38,897 bases of DNA from Aphodoplasma sp045592745 (GCA_045592745.1 JAZNVH010000027.1:1-38897), one strand, 5' to 3'; shown: positions 14,963 to 23,977, numbered from the stretch's first letter. Notes: a model not told the origin generated them from the letters alone. Program-made: numbers and translations.

Positions 14963-16177
14963 TTATTTAAGGCCGTTTTTTCTCTTCATGTTTGCGCGAA
15001 CCTTTAACGGAAGGCCAAACAAATTGATAAAGCCTGCTGAATCCTTCTGGTCATATACTTCGTCAGCATCGAATGTAGCAATATCCTCGTCATAAAGTGA
15101 ATATGGTGATGTTGTACCCGCAGGTGTGCAGTTGCCTTTATAAAGCTTCATTTTAACGCTACCTGTAACAGTCTGTTGTGTACTGTCAACAAAAGCCGAC
15201 AAAGCCTCGCGAAGAGGTGTATACCAAAGACCGTCATACACCAAATCTGCAAACTGGTTTGCAACATTTGCCTTATAATGAAGTGTCTGCTTGTCAAGGC
15301 ACAAAAGCTCAAGCTCGCGGTGAGCAGCATACAAAAGTGTACCGCCCGGTGTTTCGTATACGCCGCGGCTCTTCATGCCAACAAGTCTGTTTTCAACGAT
15401 ATCGTCAATACCTACACCGTTTGCACCTGCAAGCTCGTTTGCTTTTTTAACAAGCTCAACCGGTGAATATTTTACGCCGTCAATTGCAACCGGAATACCC
15501 TTTTCAAAATCAATTGTAACATAAGTGGGTGTATCAGGAGCTTTTTCGGGCGAAACCATCAATTTCAGGATTTTATCAAGATTTGGCTCGTTTGCCGGAT
15601 TTTCAAGGTCCATACCCTCATGGCTAAGATGCCAGATGTTTCTGTCCATTGAATAGTTGTCCTCTTTTGTAACGGGGATATCTATACCACGTGCAAGTGC
15701 ATAATCAATTTCCTCTTCACGTGATTTGATGTCCCATATACGCCACGGAGCAATAATCTTAAGGTGCGGAGCAAGTGCCTTTATAGTAAGCTCGAAACGA
15801 ACCTGGTCATTACCCTTACCTGTGCAGCCATGACAAATTGCAGTTGCGCCTTCCTTTTCAGCGATTTCAACAATTCTTTTTGCGATACACGGTCTTGCGT
15901 GTGATGTGCCGAGAAGGTATTTTCCTTCATATACAGCACCGGCCTTGAGTGTAGGCCAGATAAAATCTGTAACATATTCTTCCTGAAGATTTTCTATGTA
16001 AAGTTTTGATGCACCCGTTTTAAGAGCTTTTTCTTCAAGACCTTCTGTTTCTTTACCCTGTCCTACGTCGCCGCATACAGCGATTACTTCATAGTCATAG
16101 TTTTCTTTTAGCCACGGAATGATAATTGATGTATCAAGACCGCCCGAATAAGCCAAAACAACTTTTTCTTTTGCCAT
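14963..16177 (-). CDS. argG: Argininosuccinate synthase, 404 aa
   Basis: ATP-dependent condensation of citrulline and aspartate to argininosuccinate. The PP-loop ATP motif AYSGGLDTS is at 9-17. Other family segments seen are GDVGQGKE, ARPCIAKR, the GCTGKGNDQVRFE segment and YSMDRNIWHLSHEG. I place the start at ATG 16177; a TTG two codons earlier (16183) lies inside the AGGAGG-to-ATG spacing of eight bases. The promoter (16257-16285) and an ArgR-type operator (16229-16246) lie directly upstream, so arginine repression is expected. It is transcribed ahead of argH. Confidence 0.98.
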   Translation of the reverse strand: MAKEKVVLAYSGGLDTSIIIPWLKENYDYEVIAVCGDVGQGKETEGLEEKALKTGASKLYIENLQEEYVTDFIWPTLKAGAVYEGKYLLGTSHARPCIAKRIVEIAEKEGATAICHGCTGKGNDQVRFELTIKALAPHLKIIAPWRIWDIKSREEEIDYALARGIDIPVTKEDNYSMDRNIWHLSHEGMDLENPANEPNLDKILKLMVSPEKAPDTPTYVTIDFEKGIPVAIDGVKYSPVELVKKANELAGANGVGIDDIVENRLVGMKSRGVYETPGGTLLYAAHRELELLCLDKQTLHYKANVANQFADLVYDGLWYTPLREALSAFVDSTQQTVTGSVKMKLYKGNCTPAGTTSPYSLYDEDIATFDADEVYDQKDSAGFINLFGLPLKVRANMKRKNGLK

Positions 16178-16228
16178 TTGCAATTCCTCCTATTTGTGGT
16201 ATAATAATTATACCCATTTATAATACAT

Positions 16229-16246
16229 TTTGAATATTTATACAAA
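16229..16246. promoter_or_regulatory. ARG box (ArgR/AhrC operator) at the argG start
   Basis: TTTGAATATTTATACAAA matches the ARG box pattern WNTGAATWWWWATTCANW at 17 of 18 positions; the single mismatch is A for T at 16242. It overlaps the predicted start of argG transcription (about +4 to +21), a normal place for arginine repression. argR/ahrC is not in the window. Confidence 0.78.
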
Positions 16247-16256
16247 TTCAAGTGTT

Positions 16257-16285
16257 ATTATACTACAAAAAAAGAGCTATTACAA
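16257..16285 (-). promoter_or_regulatory. Promoter of argG
   Basis: On the minus strand: -35 TTGTAA (16285-16280), 17-bp spacer, -10 TATAAT (16262-16257). The start would be near 16250. Confidence 0.8.
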
Positions 16286-16303
16286 GAGAAAAGAGAGAAA
16301 AAT

Positions 16304-16795
16304 ATGATAATTTTAGGAATTGACCCCGGAATTGCCATAGTCGGCTGGGGAGTGATTGAGTTTTCAGGCAACAAAATGAAGCCGCTTGCATACGGGGCAA
16401 TTACAACGCCTGCTCATACGCCGATTACTAAAAGGCTTAAAAGCATATATGATGAGCTTAGTATAATAATAGATAAATACAAGCCCGAGGCTATGGCGGT
16501 TGAGGAGTTGTTTTTCAATACAAATGTAAAGACGGCAATTACCGTTGCGCACGCGCGCGGAATTGTGCTTTTGTGTGCCTCGCAAAAGGGTATACCCGAC
16601 TTTGAGTACACTCCGCTTCAGGTAAAGCAGGCGCTTACGGGATACGGAAGAGCTGATAAGATGCAGATACAAAATATGGTAAAGGTTATGCTTGGATTAA
16701 ATGCTGTGCCAAAGCCTGATGACACAGCCGATGCGCTTGCGATTGCCATTTGTCACGCACATTCTCACAATCTAAGTTCGAAAGGTTACATATAA
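16304..16795 (+). CDS. ruvC: Crossover junction endodeoxyribonuclease RuvC, 163 aa
   Basis: Holliday-junction resolvase, acting as a dimer with the RuvAB branch migration motor. The acidic active site is visible: Asp7 in GIDPG, Glu in AVEELFF (about 67-68), and the C-terminal acidic pair in PDDTADALAIAICH. The length is normal. The start ATG has AGAGAG upstream. It is divergent from argG across about 125 bp. It precedes ruvA by 157 bp, but a terminator-like hairpin that also contains the ruvAB promoter lies between them. Confidence 0.97.
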   Translation: MIILGIDPGIAIVGWGVIEFSGNKMKPLAYGAITTPAHTPITKRLKSIYDELSIIIDKYKPEAMAVEELFFNTNVKTAITVAHARGIVLLCASQKGIPDFEYTPLQVKQALTGYGRADKMQIQNMVKVMLGLNAVPKPDDTADALAIAICHAHSHNLSSKGYI

Positions 16796-16835
16796 TAAAC
16801 ACACAAATCACACATAACTGTAATGTAAATGAAAA

Positions 16836-16864
16836 TTGACGATTAATATAAAAGGGTGTATAAT
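16836..16864 (+). promoter_or_regulatory. Promoter of the ruvA-ruvB operon
   Basis: -35 TTGACG (16836-16841), 17-bp spacer, perfect -10 TATAAT (16859-16864). The predicted start is near 16871. The -10 lies within the left arm of the terminator hairpin at 16851-16898. Confidence 0.85.
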
Positions 16865-16898
16865 ATTAGTATAAATTGCTGTATTATACCCCTTTTTT
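16851..16898 (+). terminator. ruvC terminator overlapping the ruvAB promoter
   Basis: Left arm 16851-16865 (AAAGGG, bulged T, GTATAATA) pairs with 16882-16895 (TATTATAC, CCCTTT), giving a 14-bp stem with one bulge and a 16-nt loop, followed by T residues to 16898. Transcripts coming from ruvC contain both arms and should stop here. Transcripts from the embedded promoter start in the loop and lack the left arm, so they should pass. Confidence 0.72.
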
Positions 16899-16952
16899 GC
16901 GTTTTGAGGGAATAAATAAAAAGATAATATCTGGGAAAAGAGGATTAATATT

Positions 16953-17546
16953 ATGTTTTACTACATATCAGGTACACTTGCCTTAAAAGGTGAGGGCTAT
17001 GTGGTGATTGATGCAAACGGAATCGGATATAAAATTCTTACGTCGGTTTATAGTCTTGAAAAACTTTCGGGTGCTGGTGAAGTAAAAATGTATACGTATA
17101 TGTATATAAGAGAAGATATATGCGATTTGTACGGATTTGCAAGCGAAGAAGAGCTTAATATGTTTACGCTTCTTATAAGTGTATCGGGTATAGGGCCAAA
17201 GGCGGCTGTTGCAATTTTGTCAACAATGTCGCCGTCTGATGTTGCGCTTGCAATAGTTTCGGGTGACACAAAGGCGATTACGCGTGCACAGGGAGTAGGA
17301 CCAAAGGTTGCACAGCGTATTTTACTCGAGCTTAAAGATAAGATAAAAAATGAGCAGATGCTCTCGGGAGCGGTGTCGGGCGATGATGCTGTGCCGGTAA
17401 GTTTTGGGGTATCAAACGAGGCTGTGGAGGCATTATGTGTGCTTGGCTATAGCTCGATAGAGGCAAAACAGGCTCTTTCGGGAATTGATATGAATATGGA
17501 TCTTGAGCTTATAATCAAAGAGGCACTTAAAAAACTTATGAAGTAG
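16953..17546 (+). CDS. ruvA: Holliday junction branch migration protein RuvA, 197 aa
   Basis: Tetrameric junction-binding subunit that loads the RuvB motor. The N-terminal OB-fold begins MFYYISGTLA. The two helix-hairpin-helix motifs are seen as VSGIGPKAAVAIL and QGVGPKVAQRILLELKDK. The C-terminal RuvB-interacting domain (about 150-197) is present with ALCVLGYSSIEAKQAL. The length is normal. ruvB starts ten bases after its stop, so they are co-translated from one operon. Confidence 0.97.
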   Translation: MFYYISGTLALKGEGYVVIDANGIGYKILTSVYSLEKLSGAGEVKMYTYMYIREDICDLYGFASEEELNMFTLLISVSGIGPKAAVAILSTMSPSDVALAIVSGDTKAITRAQGVGPKVAQRILLELKDKIKNEQMLSGAVSGDDAVPVSFGVSNEAVEALCVLGYSSIEAKQALSGIDMNMDLELIIKEALKKLMK

Positions 17547-17556
17547 GTGAAAAAGT

Positions 17557-18612
17557 ATGAATTTTGACGATAATCTTGACCAAAGACTTGTGACGAGCGA
17601 ATTTACAACGCTTGATGACGAAATTGAAACGAGCCTTAGACCTCGGGTGCTTTCTGAATATGTCGGTCAGACAAAGGCAAAAGAAATGCTTAAAATATAT
17701 ATCGAGGCTGCGCGCAGCCGTAAAGAGGCACTTGACCATGTGCTTTTGTACGGCCCGCCCGGACTTGGTAAAACGACGCTTGCGGCAATTATCGCAAATG
17801 AAATGGGCGTAAGCATACGCATAACGAGTGGGCCCGCGATTGAAAAGGCGGGCGACCTTGCGGCTATACTTACCAATTTGTCGGAGCACGATATTTTGTT
17901 TATAGACGAAATTCATCGCCTCAGCAGAAGCGTTGAGGAGGTTTTATATCCTGCGATGGAGGACTATGCACTCGATATAATTATTGGTAAAGGACCTTCG
18001 GCGCGCTCACTAAGAATTGATTTGCCCAAATTTACACTTATCGGCGCAACGACAAGGGCGGGCCTTCTGACAGCTCCGCTACGCGACCGTTTTGGCGTTA
18101 TAAGCAGACTTGAAATGTATACAAAAGAAGAGCTTATACAAATAGTAACACGCTCTGCAAAAATACTTAATATTGATATAACAAATGACGGAGCAGCGCA
18201 AATTGCGTCGCGCTCACGCGGAACGCCTCGTATAGCAAATCGCTTTTTAAAGCGTGTTCGAGATTTTGCACAGGTAAGAGCTGATGGCGTTATTACGGGC
18301 GAGGTTGCAGCCGAGGCACTTAATATGCTCGAAGTGGACGAGCTTGGACTTGATATGGTTGACAGAAGAATGATGCACGCGATTATACGAAACTTTGGCG
18401 GTGGCCCCGTTGGACTTGACACGCTTGCGGCGTCAATCGGCGAAGAAGCAAACACAATTGAGGATGTATATGAGCCGTATCTTTTGCAGCTTGGTTTTCT
18501 AAACCGTACACCGAGAGGAAGAATGCTTACACCGCTTGCGTATGAGCATTTAAAGATTCCTTATAACCAGGACGATAAATCAAAGGGACAGCAGATTTCG
18601 CTTGATTTATAA
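17557..18612 (+). CDS. ruvB: Holliday junction ATP-dependent helicase RuvB, 351 aa
   Basis: Hexameric AAA+ motor that drives branch migration. Walker A GPPGLGKT is at 66-73, Walker B with DEIH at 117-120, sensor 1 in IGATTRAG, and the arginine finger region in LRDRFG. The C-terminal winged-helix domain ends with GFLNRTPRGRMLT. A TAGGTG site precedes the ATG within the end of ruvA. A wall amidase gene follows 45 bp later. Confidence 0.98.
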   Translation: MNFDDNLDQRLVTSEFTTLDDEIETSLRPRVLSEYVGQTKAKEMLKIYIEAARSRKEALDHVLLYGPPGLGKTTLAAIIANEMGVSIRITSGPAIEKAGDLAAILTNLSEHDILFIDEIHRLSRSVEEVLYPAMEDYALDIIIGKGPSARSLRIDLPKFTLIGATTRAGLLTAPLRDRFGVISRLEMYTKEELIQIVTRSAKILNIDITNDGAAQIASRSRGTPRIANRFLKRVRDFAQVRADGVITGEVAAEALNMLEVDELGLDMVDRRMMHAIIRNFGGGPVGLDTLAASIGEEANTIEDVYEPYLLQLGFLNRTPRGRMLTPLAYEHLKIPYNQDDKSKGQQISLDL

Positions 18613-18657
18613 AAAATAAAGCACTACATTAAGTAAAAAACGATTGGAGATGAGAGA

Positions 18658-20181
18658 GTGAAAAAATTTGCAGCAATTTTTATGATAGTTTTTTTGTCAT
18701 GTCAAATAATATACCTGAATTTTTTCATAACGGCAAATGCCGCTACTCCAACCTTTAGCGCACAGCTTTCTTATGATGGGCAGGTGCATGATTATTATGG
18801 AACGTATTTTAACGTGTTTGTAGATAATGAAAAAATCGAATCTCCAATACCGCCTGTAGTACTTGCAAACGGACGCTCAATCGTTTCGGTCAGGGAGATT
18901 TTTGAATCTGTTGGAGCGGATGTTTTGTGGACGGCAGGTGAGCCGAGCCGAGTTTTAATCTGCCGCGACGCAGATATTGTATCGCTTGCACTTGATGACG
19001 ATATTGCCCTTGTAAACGGCAAGGAGGTTAAAATGGATGCGGAGGCAAAGCTTGTTGCATATAACGGAATAGGAAAAACAATGGTGCCTGTGCGTTTTGT
19101 TGCACAGACGCTTGGAATGGATGTTGATTATGAACAAACAAGCGGTTCCATACTTATAAATACACCGCAAAAGACAACCCCAACTCCGACATCAACCCCT
19201 ACTCCAACCCCAACACACACTCCGACTGTAAAGCCGACAACTACTCCAAAACCTTTAAAAAGCGTAGATGCAATTTCGTATGCGGAAACTGAAGGCAAAG
19301 TAACAGTTCAGATTGCTCTCAGCGCCCCGATAGATGATTATGACAGATTTTTATTAACTGACCCCGAAAGAGTCGTAGTAGACCTGAAAGGCTATGACAT
19401 AAGCGGTGTAAGCTCTGTATACAGAGTGGGCACATTCGTATCACAGATAAGAACGGGAACTTATAATGATTGTGCAAGAATTGTAATAGACACCTTTGGT
19501 CTTGATACATATAATACATCTTTATCAAAGGATAAAAAAATGATTACGGTAAGGCTTAATGAAAAGGTAAGCGAAAACGATAAAACAGACAATCTTGGAG
19601 ATTATAAGGTCGTAATTGACCCCGGTCACGGCGGAAGTGACCCTGGTGCAATAGGCTATAATGAAGATGGAACTATAGCGCTTCAGGAAAAGGATGTTAC
19701 ACTTCCCATAGCTAATATGGTGTATAAAATCCTTCGTGAAAACGGAGTAAAGGCATATTATACAAGAAATACAGATGTATATGTAACGCTTAGTGACAGA
19801 GTGGAGTTTGCAAACAATATCGATGCATCACTTTTTGTAAGCATTCATTGTAATGCCTTTACATCAGATGATGTAAACGGCACACTTGTTATGCATCATA
19901 CAACAAAGGACACAAAAGAATATGGTGTTTCGGGCAAAGACCTTGCAAACAATATACTAAAATACCTTCCTGATGCGCTCGGAACGCAGGATAGTGGTCG
20001 CACCGACGGAAGCGCTATGTACGTAATACGAAAGGCAAATATGCCGTCTGTAATTGTTGAAACGGCATTTATTTCAAACGAAGATGACCGCGAAAAGCTT
20101 GCAGACAAAAAGCTGCAAGAAAAAGCGGCCGAAGCGATTGCGAAGGGAATTATAGACAGTGTTAAAAAGCTGAAAAAATAA
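18658..20181 (+). CDS. N-acetylmuramoyl-L-alanine amidase (Amidase_3) with copper amine oxidase-like and AMIN domains, 507 aa
   Basis: Secreted zinc amidase that cuts the bond between N-acetylmuramic acid and the peptide stem. Residues 1-29 are a signal peptide. Residues about 50-168 form a copper amine oxidase N-terminal-like domain (SIVSVREIFESVGADV and MVPVRFVAQTLG repeats), common in clostridial wall proteins. A Pro/Thr linker spans 171-200. An AMIN domain follows (about 202-300), then the Amidase_3 catalytic domain (about 317-504). Zinc ligands His324 (DPGHGG), Glu344 and His397 (SIHCNA) and catalytic Glu469 (VETAFIS) are all present, so it should be active. The start is GTG, with GGAGA seven bases upstream. 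It lies between ruvB and a SpoIID-domain gene, a pairing like that of SpoIIP/SpoIID peptidoglycan processing, though this is not SpoIIP. Confidence 0.93.
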   Translation: MKKFAAIFMIVFLSCQIIYLNFFITANAATPTFSAQLSYDGQVHDYYGTYFNVFVDNEKIESPIPPVVLANGRSIVSVREIFESVGADVLWTAGEPSRVLICRDADIVSLALDDDIALVNGKEVKMDAEAKLVAYNGIGKTMVPVRFVAQTLGMDVDYEQTSGSILINTPQKTTPTPTSTPTPTPTHTPTVKPTTTPKPLKSVDAISYAETEGKVTVQIALSAPIDDYDRFLLTDPERVVVDLKGYDISGVSSVYRVGTFVSQIRTGTYNDCARIVIDTFGLDTYNTSLSKDKKMITVRLNEKVSENDKTDNLGDYKVVIDPGHGGSDPGAIGYNEDGTIALQEKDVTLPIANMVYKILRENGVKAYYTRNTDVYVTLSDRVEFANNIDASLFVSIHCNAFTSDDVNGTLVMHHTTKDTKEYGVSGKDLANNILKYLPDALGTQDSGRTDGSAMYVIRKANMPSVIVETAFISNEDDREKLADKKLQEKAAEAIAKGIIDSVKKLKK

Positions 20182-20200
20182 TTTGTAGGGAATGTTTGAT

Positions 20201-21751
20201 ATGATAAAAAAACTTACATTTTTAATAACTGCATTATTTTTGCTGTGCTTTTCTTTGCATGCGCTCGCATACGAAACGCCCGATATGGTTATGGTAGGGC
20301 TTGATTTTGGAAGCGAGGCAAAAGATTCGCTTGTGGCTTTAGCAGATGGGGGAGCACTTATTGGCCATGTGTATGAGAAAGAGTTTTATCCACAGATGAG
20401 TATAGATGCCTCCGAAATTGTAATTGAAAAGGGCGGCGGAGCATATCTTCGTACAAAGGACGAGTATGAAAGTCTTGAAGAAACGATAAAAATCGCGCAG
20501 CAGATAAGAAAACAGGGCGCATATGCGTATGGCGGTTATATAGATGGAAAATACTATGTGATGTTTGGGCTTTACGGCTCGATTGACGAGGCAAAAGAGT
20601 CCGTGTCCGATTTGGAGTTTACAGCTCTTGAACTTGAGGCGGTAAGCCTTGATATGAAAGCTGTTATGATAAGCGCACAGGGCTTTAATATGATTTTTCG
20701 CCATGACAAAGAGATGTTTTCGATAGGTTCTGCGTCAGGCAAAACCGTAAATGTAAACGGAAGTGAATACTATGGTTATATTGTTTGCGATAGAATTCAC
20801 TCAGACAAAATTGCAATACTGAATCTTGTGTCGACAGACGATTATGTTGCATGTGTGGTTGGAAGTGAAATGTATTCAACATGGCATATCGAAGCGCTCA
20901 AAGCACAGGCAGTTATTGCCCGTACATATGCGATGACGACTACATCATATAAAAGCTATGGAATCGATGTTACAGACGATACGCGCTCACAGGCATATCA
21001 TGGACTTTCGCGCGAAACAGAGTCGACAAGGCGTGCGGCAAATGAAACCTCGGGAGCTGTTTTGTTATATAAAGGTGCGCCTGCACAGACGTTTTTTTGT
21101 GCAAGCAGCGGCGGCAAAACTGCCGATGTATATTCGGCATGGGGCGGCGGAGCAGGACTTGATTATCTTCAGAGTGTAGAAGATAAATATGAGGATTCGG
21201 AAAAGGTTGCTGTATGGAGCGTCACTTACAGCGCCGATGAAATAGCACAAAAACTTGCAAAAGCAGGTGTGGATATTGGTGATGTGACAAACGTAGTGGT
21301 GCTTGAACGAGGCGAAAAGGATGAGCGTGTGCGCAAACTGTGCTTTGAAGGAACGGAAGGCTCACACACTGTTACATTTGAAAAATGCCGCACAATTTTG
21401 GGACTAAAAAGTCAGTATTATTACATAAGAAGCAGCAGACAAACACATTCTTCGACGGCTTTTGTTATAAACGAAACAGGTGTAAAAAATATTGCGCTTA
21501 AAGAAGTAAGCGTTCTTTCTGTTGCCGGTCAAAGCGCACTTCTGGAAGGCGCAAGCGTGCTTGGTGCAGAGACTACAAAGCATATACAATGGACATTTGG
21601 TGATAAAGAGGATACTTATACATTTGACGGACGCGGAAACGGACACGGCATAGGCCTTAGTCAGTACGGAGCAAAGGGAATGGCAGAGGCAGGCTTTGAC
21701 TATGAGCAGATTTTGCTCCACTATTATGTAGGTACGACGTTGTCAAATTAA
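20201..21751 (+). CDS. Secreted SpoIID/LytB-domain protein with SPOR-like region, 516 aa
   Basis: Probable peptidoglycan lytic transglycosylase or its modifier, exported. A signal peptide covers about 1-23 (ending ALAYE). A segment around 100-140 (GAYAYGGYIDGKYYVMFGLY) resembles a SPOR peptidoglycan-binding domain. The SpoIID domain follows (about 180-510), with EMYSTWHIEALKAQAVIARTY, containing the conserved Glu, CASSGGKTADV, and the C-terminal GRGNGHGIGLSQYGAKGMAE. I choose ATG 20201 over 20192 because AGGG at 20187-20190 is too close to the earlier codon. It begins 19 bp after the amidase and precedes queA. SpoIID of B. subtilis degrades peptidoglycan during engulfment; LytB-type relatives act in vegetative cells, and the two cannot be separated here. 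Confidence 0.88.
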   Translation: MIKKLTFLITALFLLCFSLHALAYETPDMVMVGLDFGSEAKDSLVALADGGALIGHVYEKEFYPQMSIDASEIVIEKGGGAYLRTKDEYESLEETIKIAQQIRKQGAYAYGGYIDGKYYVMFGLYGSIDEAKESVSDLEFTALELEAVSLDMKAVMISAQGFNMIFRHDKEMFSIGSASGKTVNVNGSEYYGYIVCDRIHSDKIAILNLVSTDDYVACVVGSEMYSTWHIEALKAQAVIARTYAMTTTSYKSYGIDVTDDTRSQAYHGLSRETESTRRAANETSGAVLLYKGAPAQTFFCASSGGKTADVYSAWGGGAGLDYLQSVEDKYEDSEKVAVWSVTYSADEIAQKLAKAGVDIGDVTNVVVLERGEKDERVRKLCFEGTEGSHTVTFEKCRTILGLKSQYYYIRSSRQTHSSTAFVINETGVKNIALKEVSVLSVAGQSALLEGASVLGAETTKHIQWTFGDKEDTYTFDGRGNGHGIGLSQYGAKGMAEAGFDYEQILLHYYVGTTLSN

Positions 21752-21782
21752 CATAAACGAGGCATATTTGGAGGCATTAATC

Positions 21783-22808
21783 TTGAAAACGCATGATTTT
21801 TACTATGATTTACCCGAGGAGCTTATAGCGCAAATTCCGCTAAAGGACAGAAGTGCGTCGCGCCTTATGGTGCTTGACAAGCAAGCTAAGAGCATAAAGC
21901 ACGACTGTTTTCGTAATATTGCAGATTATTTTAACGAAGGCGACTGTCTTGTACTAAATGATACCCGCGTTATACCTGCGCGCCTTTACGGAAAACGCAT
22001 CGATACGGGCGGCGGTATAGAGTTTTTACTTTTGCACAAGCGCTCGCTTGACGAGTGGGAAGTAATTTTAAAGCCGGGAAGGCGTGCAAAGGTCGGAGCA
22101 GAGTTTGAGTTTGGCGATGGCTTATTAAAAGCCGAGATAAAAGAGATTGTAAATGATGGAAACCGCATTGTAAAATTCAGTTATGACGGAGTATTTGAAG
22201 AGGTACTTGACAAGCTCGGTGAAATGCCGCTTCCGCCTTATATAACACACAAGCTTGAGGATAAAGAGCGTTATCAGACGGTGTATTCAAAGCATAACGG
22301 CTCTGCGGCGGCGCCTACTGCGGGACTTCATTTTACGCCTGAGCTTTTTGATGTAATAAGAAAAAAAGGCGTCAAAATTGAATTTGTAACGCTTCATGTA
22401 GGACTTGGAACGTTTCGCCCTGTAAAAGCAGATGATGTGCGCGACCACAAAATGCACAGCGAATTTTTTGTAATTAATGAAAAGACGGCAAATGCAATAA
22501 ACGAAACAAAAAAAAGCGGCGGCCGTGTAATATCCGTCGGAACAACGGCAAACAGAGTGCTCGAAACGGTCTCTGATGAAAATGGCTTTGTAAAGGCACA
22601 GACGGGCTGGACGGATATTTTTATTTATCCCGGATATAAGTTTAAGTGTACAAATGCGCTTATAACTAATTTTCATCTTCCTGAATCGACACTTATTATG
22701 CTTGTAAGTGCGTTTGCAGGCCGCGATTTTATTATGGAGGCATATAAAACGGCTGTTGAGGAAAAATATCGTTTCTTTAGTTTTGGTGACGCGATGTTTA
22801 TTGGATAA
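21783..22808 (+). CDS. queA: S-adenosylmethionine:tRNA ribosyltransferase-isomerase, 341 aa
   Basis: Transfers and isomerises the ribosyl part of AdoMet onto preQ1 in tRNA, giving epoxyqueuosine. Motifs of the family are visible: YDLPEELIAQIPL, the NDTRVIPARLYG block, EMPLPPYI, the GSAAAPTAGLHFTPEL block and FHLPESTLIMLVSAF. The start is TTG 21783, with GGAGG (21770-21774) eight bases upstream; the longer frame from TTG 21768 would overlap this site. It follows the SpoIID gene by 31 bp and precedes tgt by 38 bp, so the two queuosine genes are coupled. Confidence 0.97.
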   Translation: MKTHDFYYDLPEELIAQIPLKDRSASRLMVLDKQAKSIKHDCFRNIADYFNEGDCLVLNDTRVIPARLYGKRIDTGGGIEFLLLHKRSLDEWEVILKPGRRAKVGAEFEFGDGLLKAEIKEIVNDGNRIVKFSYDGVFEEVLDKLGEMPLPPYITHKLEDKERYQTVYSKHNGSAAAPTAGLHFTPELFDVIRKKGVKIEFVTLHVGLGTFRPVKADDVRDHKMHSEFFVINEKTANAINETKKSGGRVISVGTTANRVLETVSDENGFVKAQTGWTDIFIYPGYKFKCTNALITNFHLPESTLIMLVSAFAGRDFIMEAYKTAVEEKYRFFSFGDAMFIG

Positions 22809-22846
22809 CAATGGCATTTACAATGTAAAATTCTTTGGAGGAGTTT

Positions 22847-23977
22847 ATGTTTAAACTGATAAAAACACAAGGCAAGGCCAGACGCGGTGAGTTTGTGACT
22901 GTTCACGGCACAATACAGACTCCTGTATTTATGAATGTTGGTACGTGTGCTGCTATAAAGGGCGGCGTATCGAGTATGGATTTAAAAGATATAGGATGTC
23001 AGGTTGAGTTGTCAAACACATATCATTTGCACATTCGCCCGGGCGATACGCTCATACACCAGATGGGCGGACTTCATAAATTTATGAACTGGGACAGACC
23101 GATACTTACTGACAGTGGCGGCTTTCAGGTGTTTTCGCTTGCACAGCTTCGACAAATTGAAGAGGAAGGTGTGCTTTTTGCATCGCACGTCGATGGTAAA
23201 AGAATTTTTATGGGACCTGAGGAGAGTATGCGTATACAGTCAAATCTTGCCTCGACAATTGCAATGGCATTTGATGAATGTATAGAAAATCCCGCTCCGT
23301 ATGACTATGTGCGCCGTTCAACCGAGCGTACAACGCGCTGGCTTGAGCGTTGTAAAAAGGAAATGGAGCATTTAAACTCCCTTTCGCATACAATAAATAA
23401 AAAACAGATGCTTTTTGGTATAAATCAGGGCTCGACGTACGATGATATAAGAAAAGAGCATATGCAACAGATTGCCGAATTTGACCTTGACGGATATGCA
23501 ATAGGCGGTCTAGCGGTTGGGGAAACACATGAGCAAATGTATCATATAATAGAAGAGGTAGAGCCGTATATGCCCATAAATAAACCCAGATATCTTATGG
23601 GCGTGGGCACACCGGCTAATATAATCGAAGCGGTAAGCCGCGGAGTCGACTTTTTTGACTGCGTAATGCCAAGTCGAAACGCACGTCACGGACACGTGTT
23701 TACGCACGAGGGCATTATAAATATTATGAATGTAAAATACGAGCTTGATGATAAACCCATAGAAGAAGGGTGCAATTGTCCTGCGTGTCAGAATTATTCG
23801 AGGGCCTATATACGCCATTTGTTCAAGGCAAAGGAAATGCTTGCGCAAAGGCTTTGTGTGCTCCACAATCTGTATTTTTATAACAATCTTACCAGGGAAA
23901 TCCGAGACGCTTTGGATGAAGACTGTTTTGATGAATACAGGGCCGAAAATGTGATTAAAATGGGAAGAAGAATATAG
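22847..23977 (+). CDS. tgt: Queuine/preQ1 tRNA-guanine transglycosylase, 376 aa
   Basis: Exchanges the guanine at the wobble position of GUN anticodons for preQ1 in bacteria. The substrate-binding Asp89 is in LTDSGGFQ and the nucleophile Asp271 in DCVMPSRNARHG. GGLAVGE is present. The zinc site is seen as CNCPAC followed later by the His of IRHLF. The start is ATG 22847, preceded by GGAGGAG; a TTG at 22835 lies inside that site. It ends the ruvAB-amidase-SpoIID-queA-tgt run. yajC, often the next gene in Firmicutes, is absent. Confidence 0.97.
   Translation: MFKLIKTQGKARRGEFVTVHGTIQTPVFMNVGTCAAIKGGVSSMDLKDIGCQVELSNTYHLHIRPGDTLIHQMGGLHKFMNWDRPILTDSGGFQVFSLAQLRQIEEEGVLFASHVDGKRIFMGPEESMRIQSNLASTIAMAFDECIENPAPYDYVRRSTERTTRWLERCKKEMEHLNSLSHTINKKQMLFGINQGSTYDDIRKEHMQQIAEFDLDGYAIGGLAVGETHEQMYHIIEEVEPYMPINKPRYLMGVGTPANIIEAVSRGVDFFDCVMPSRNARHGHVFTHEGIINIMNVKYELDDKPIEEGCNCPACQNYSRAYIRHLFKAKEMLAQRLCVLHNLYFYNNLTREIRDALDEDCFDEYRAENVIKMGRRI

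Noticed and set aside
16230..16264. A plus-strand promoter for ruvC made of TTGAAT and TATACT
   Set aside because: The spacer would be 23 bp, and the TTGAAT is part of the ARG box; ruvC may have a start I cannot define.
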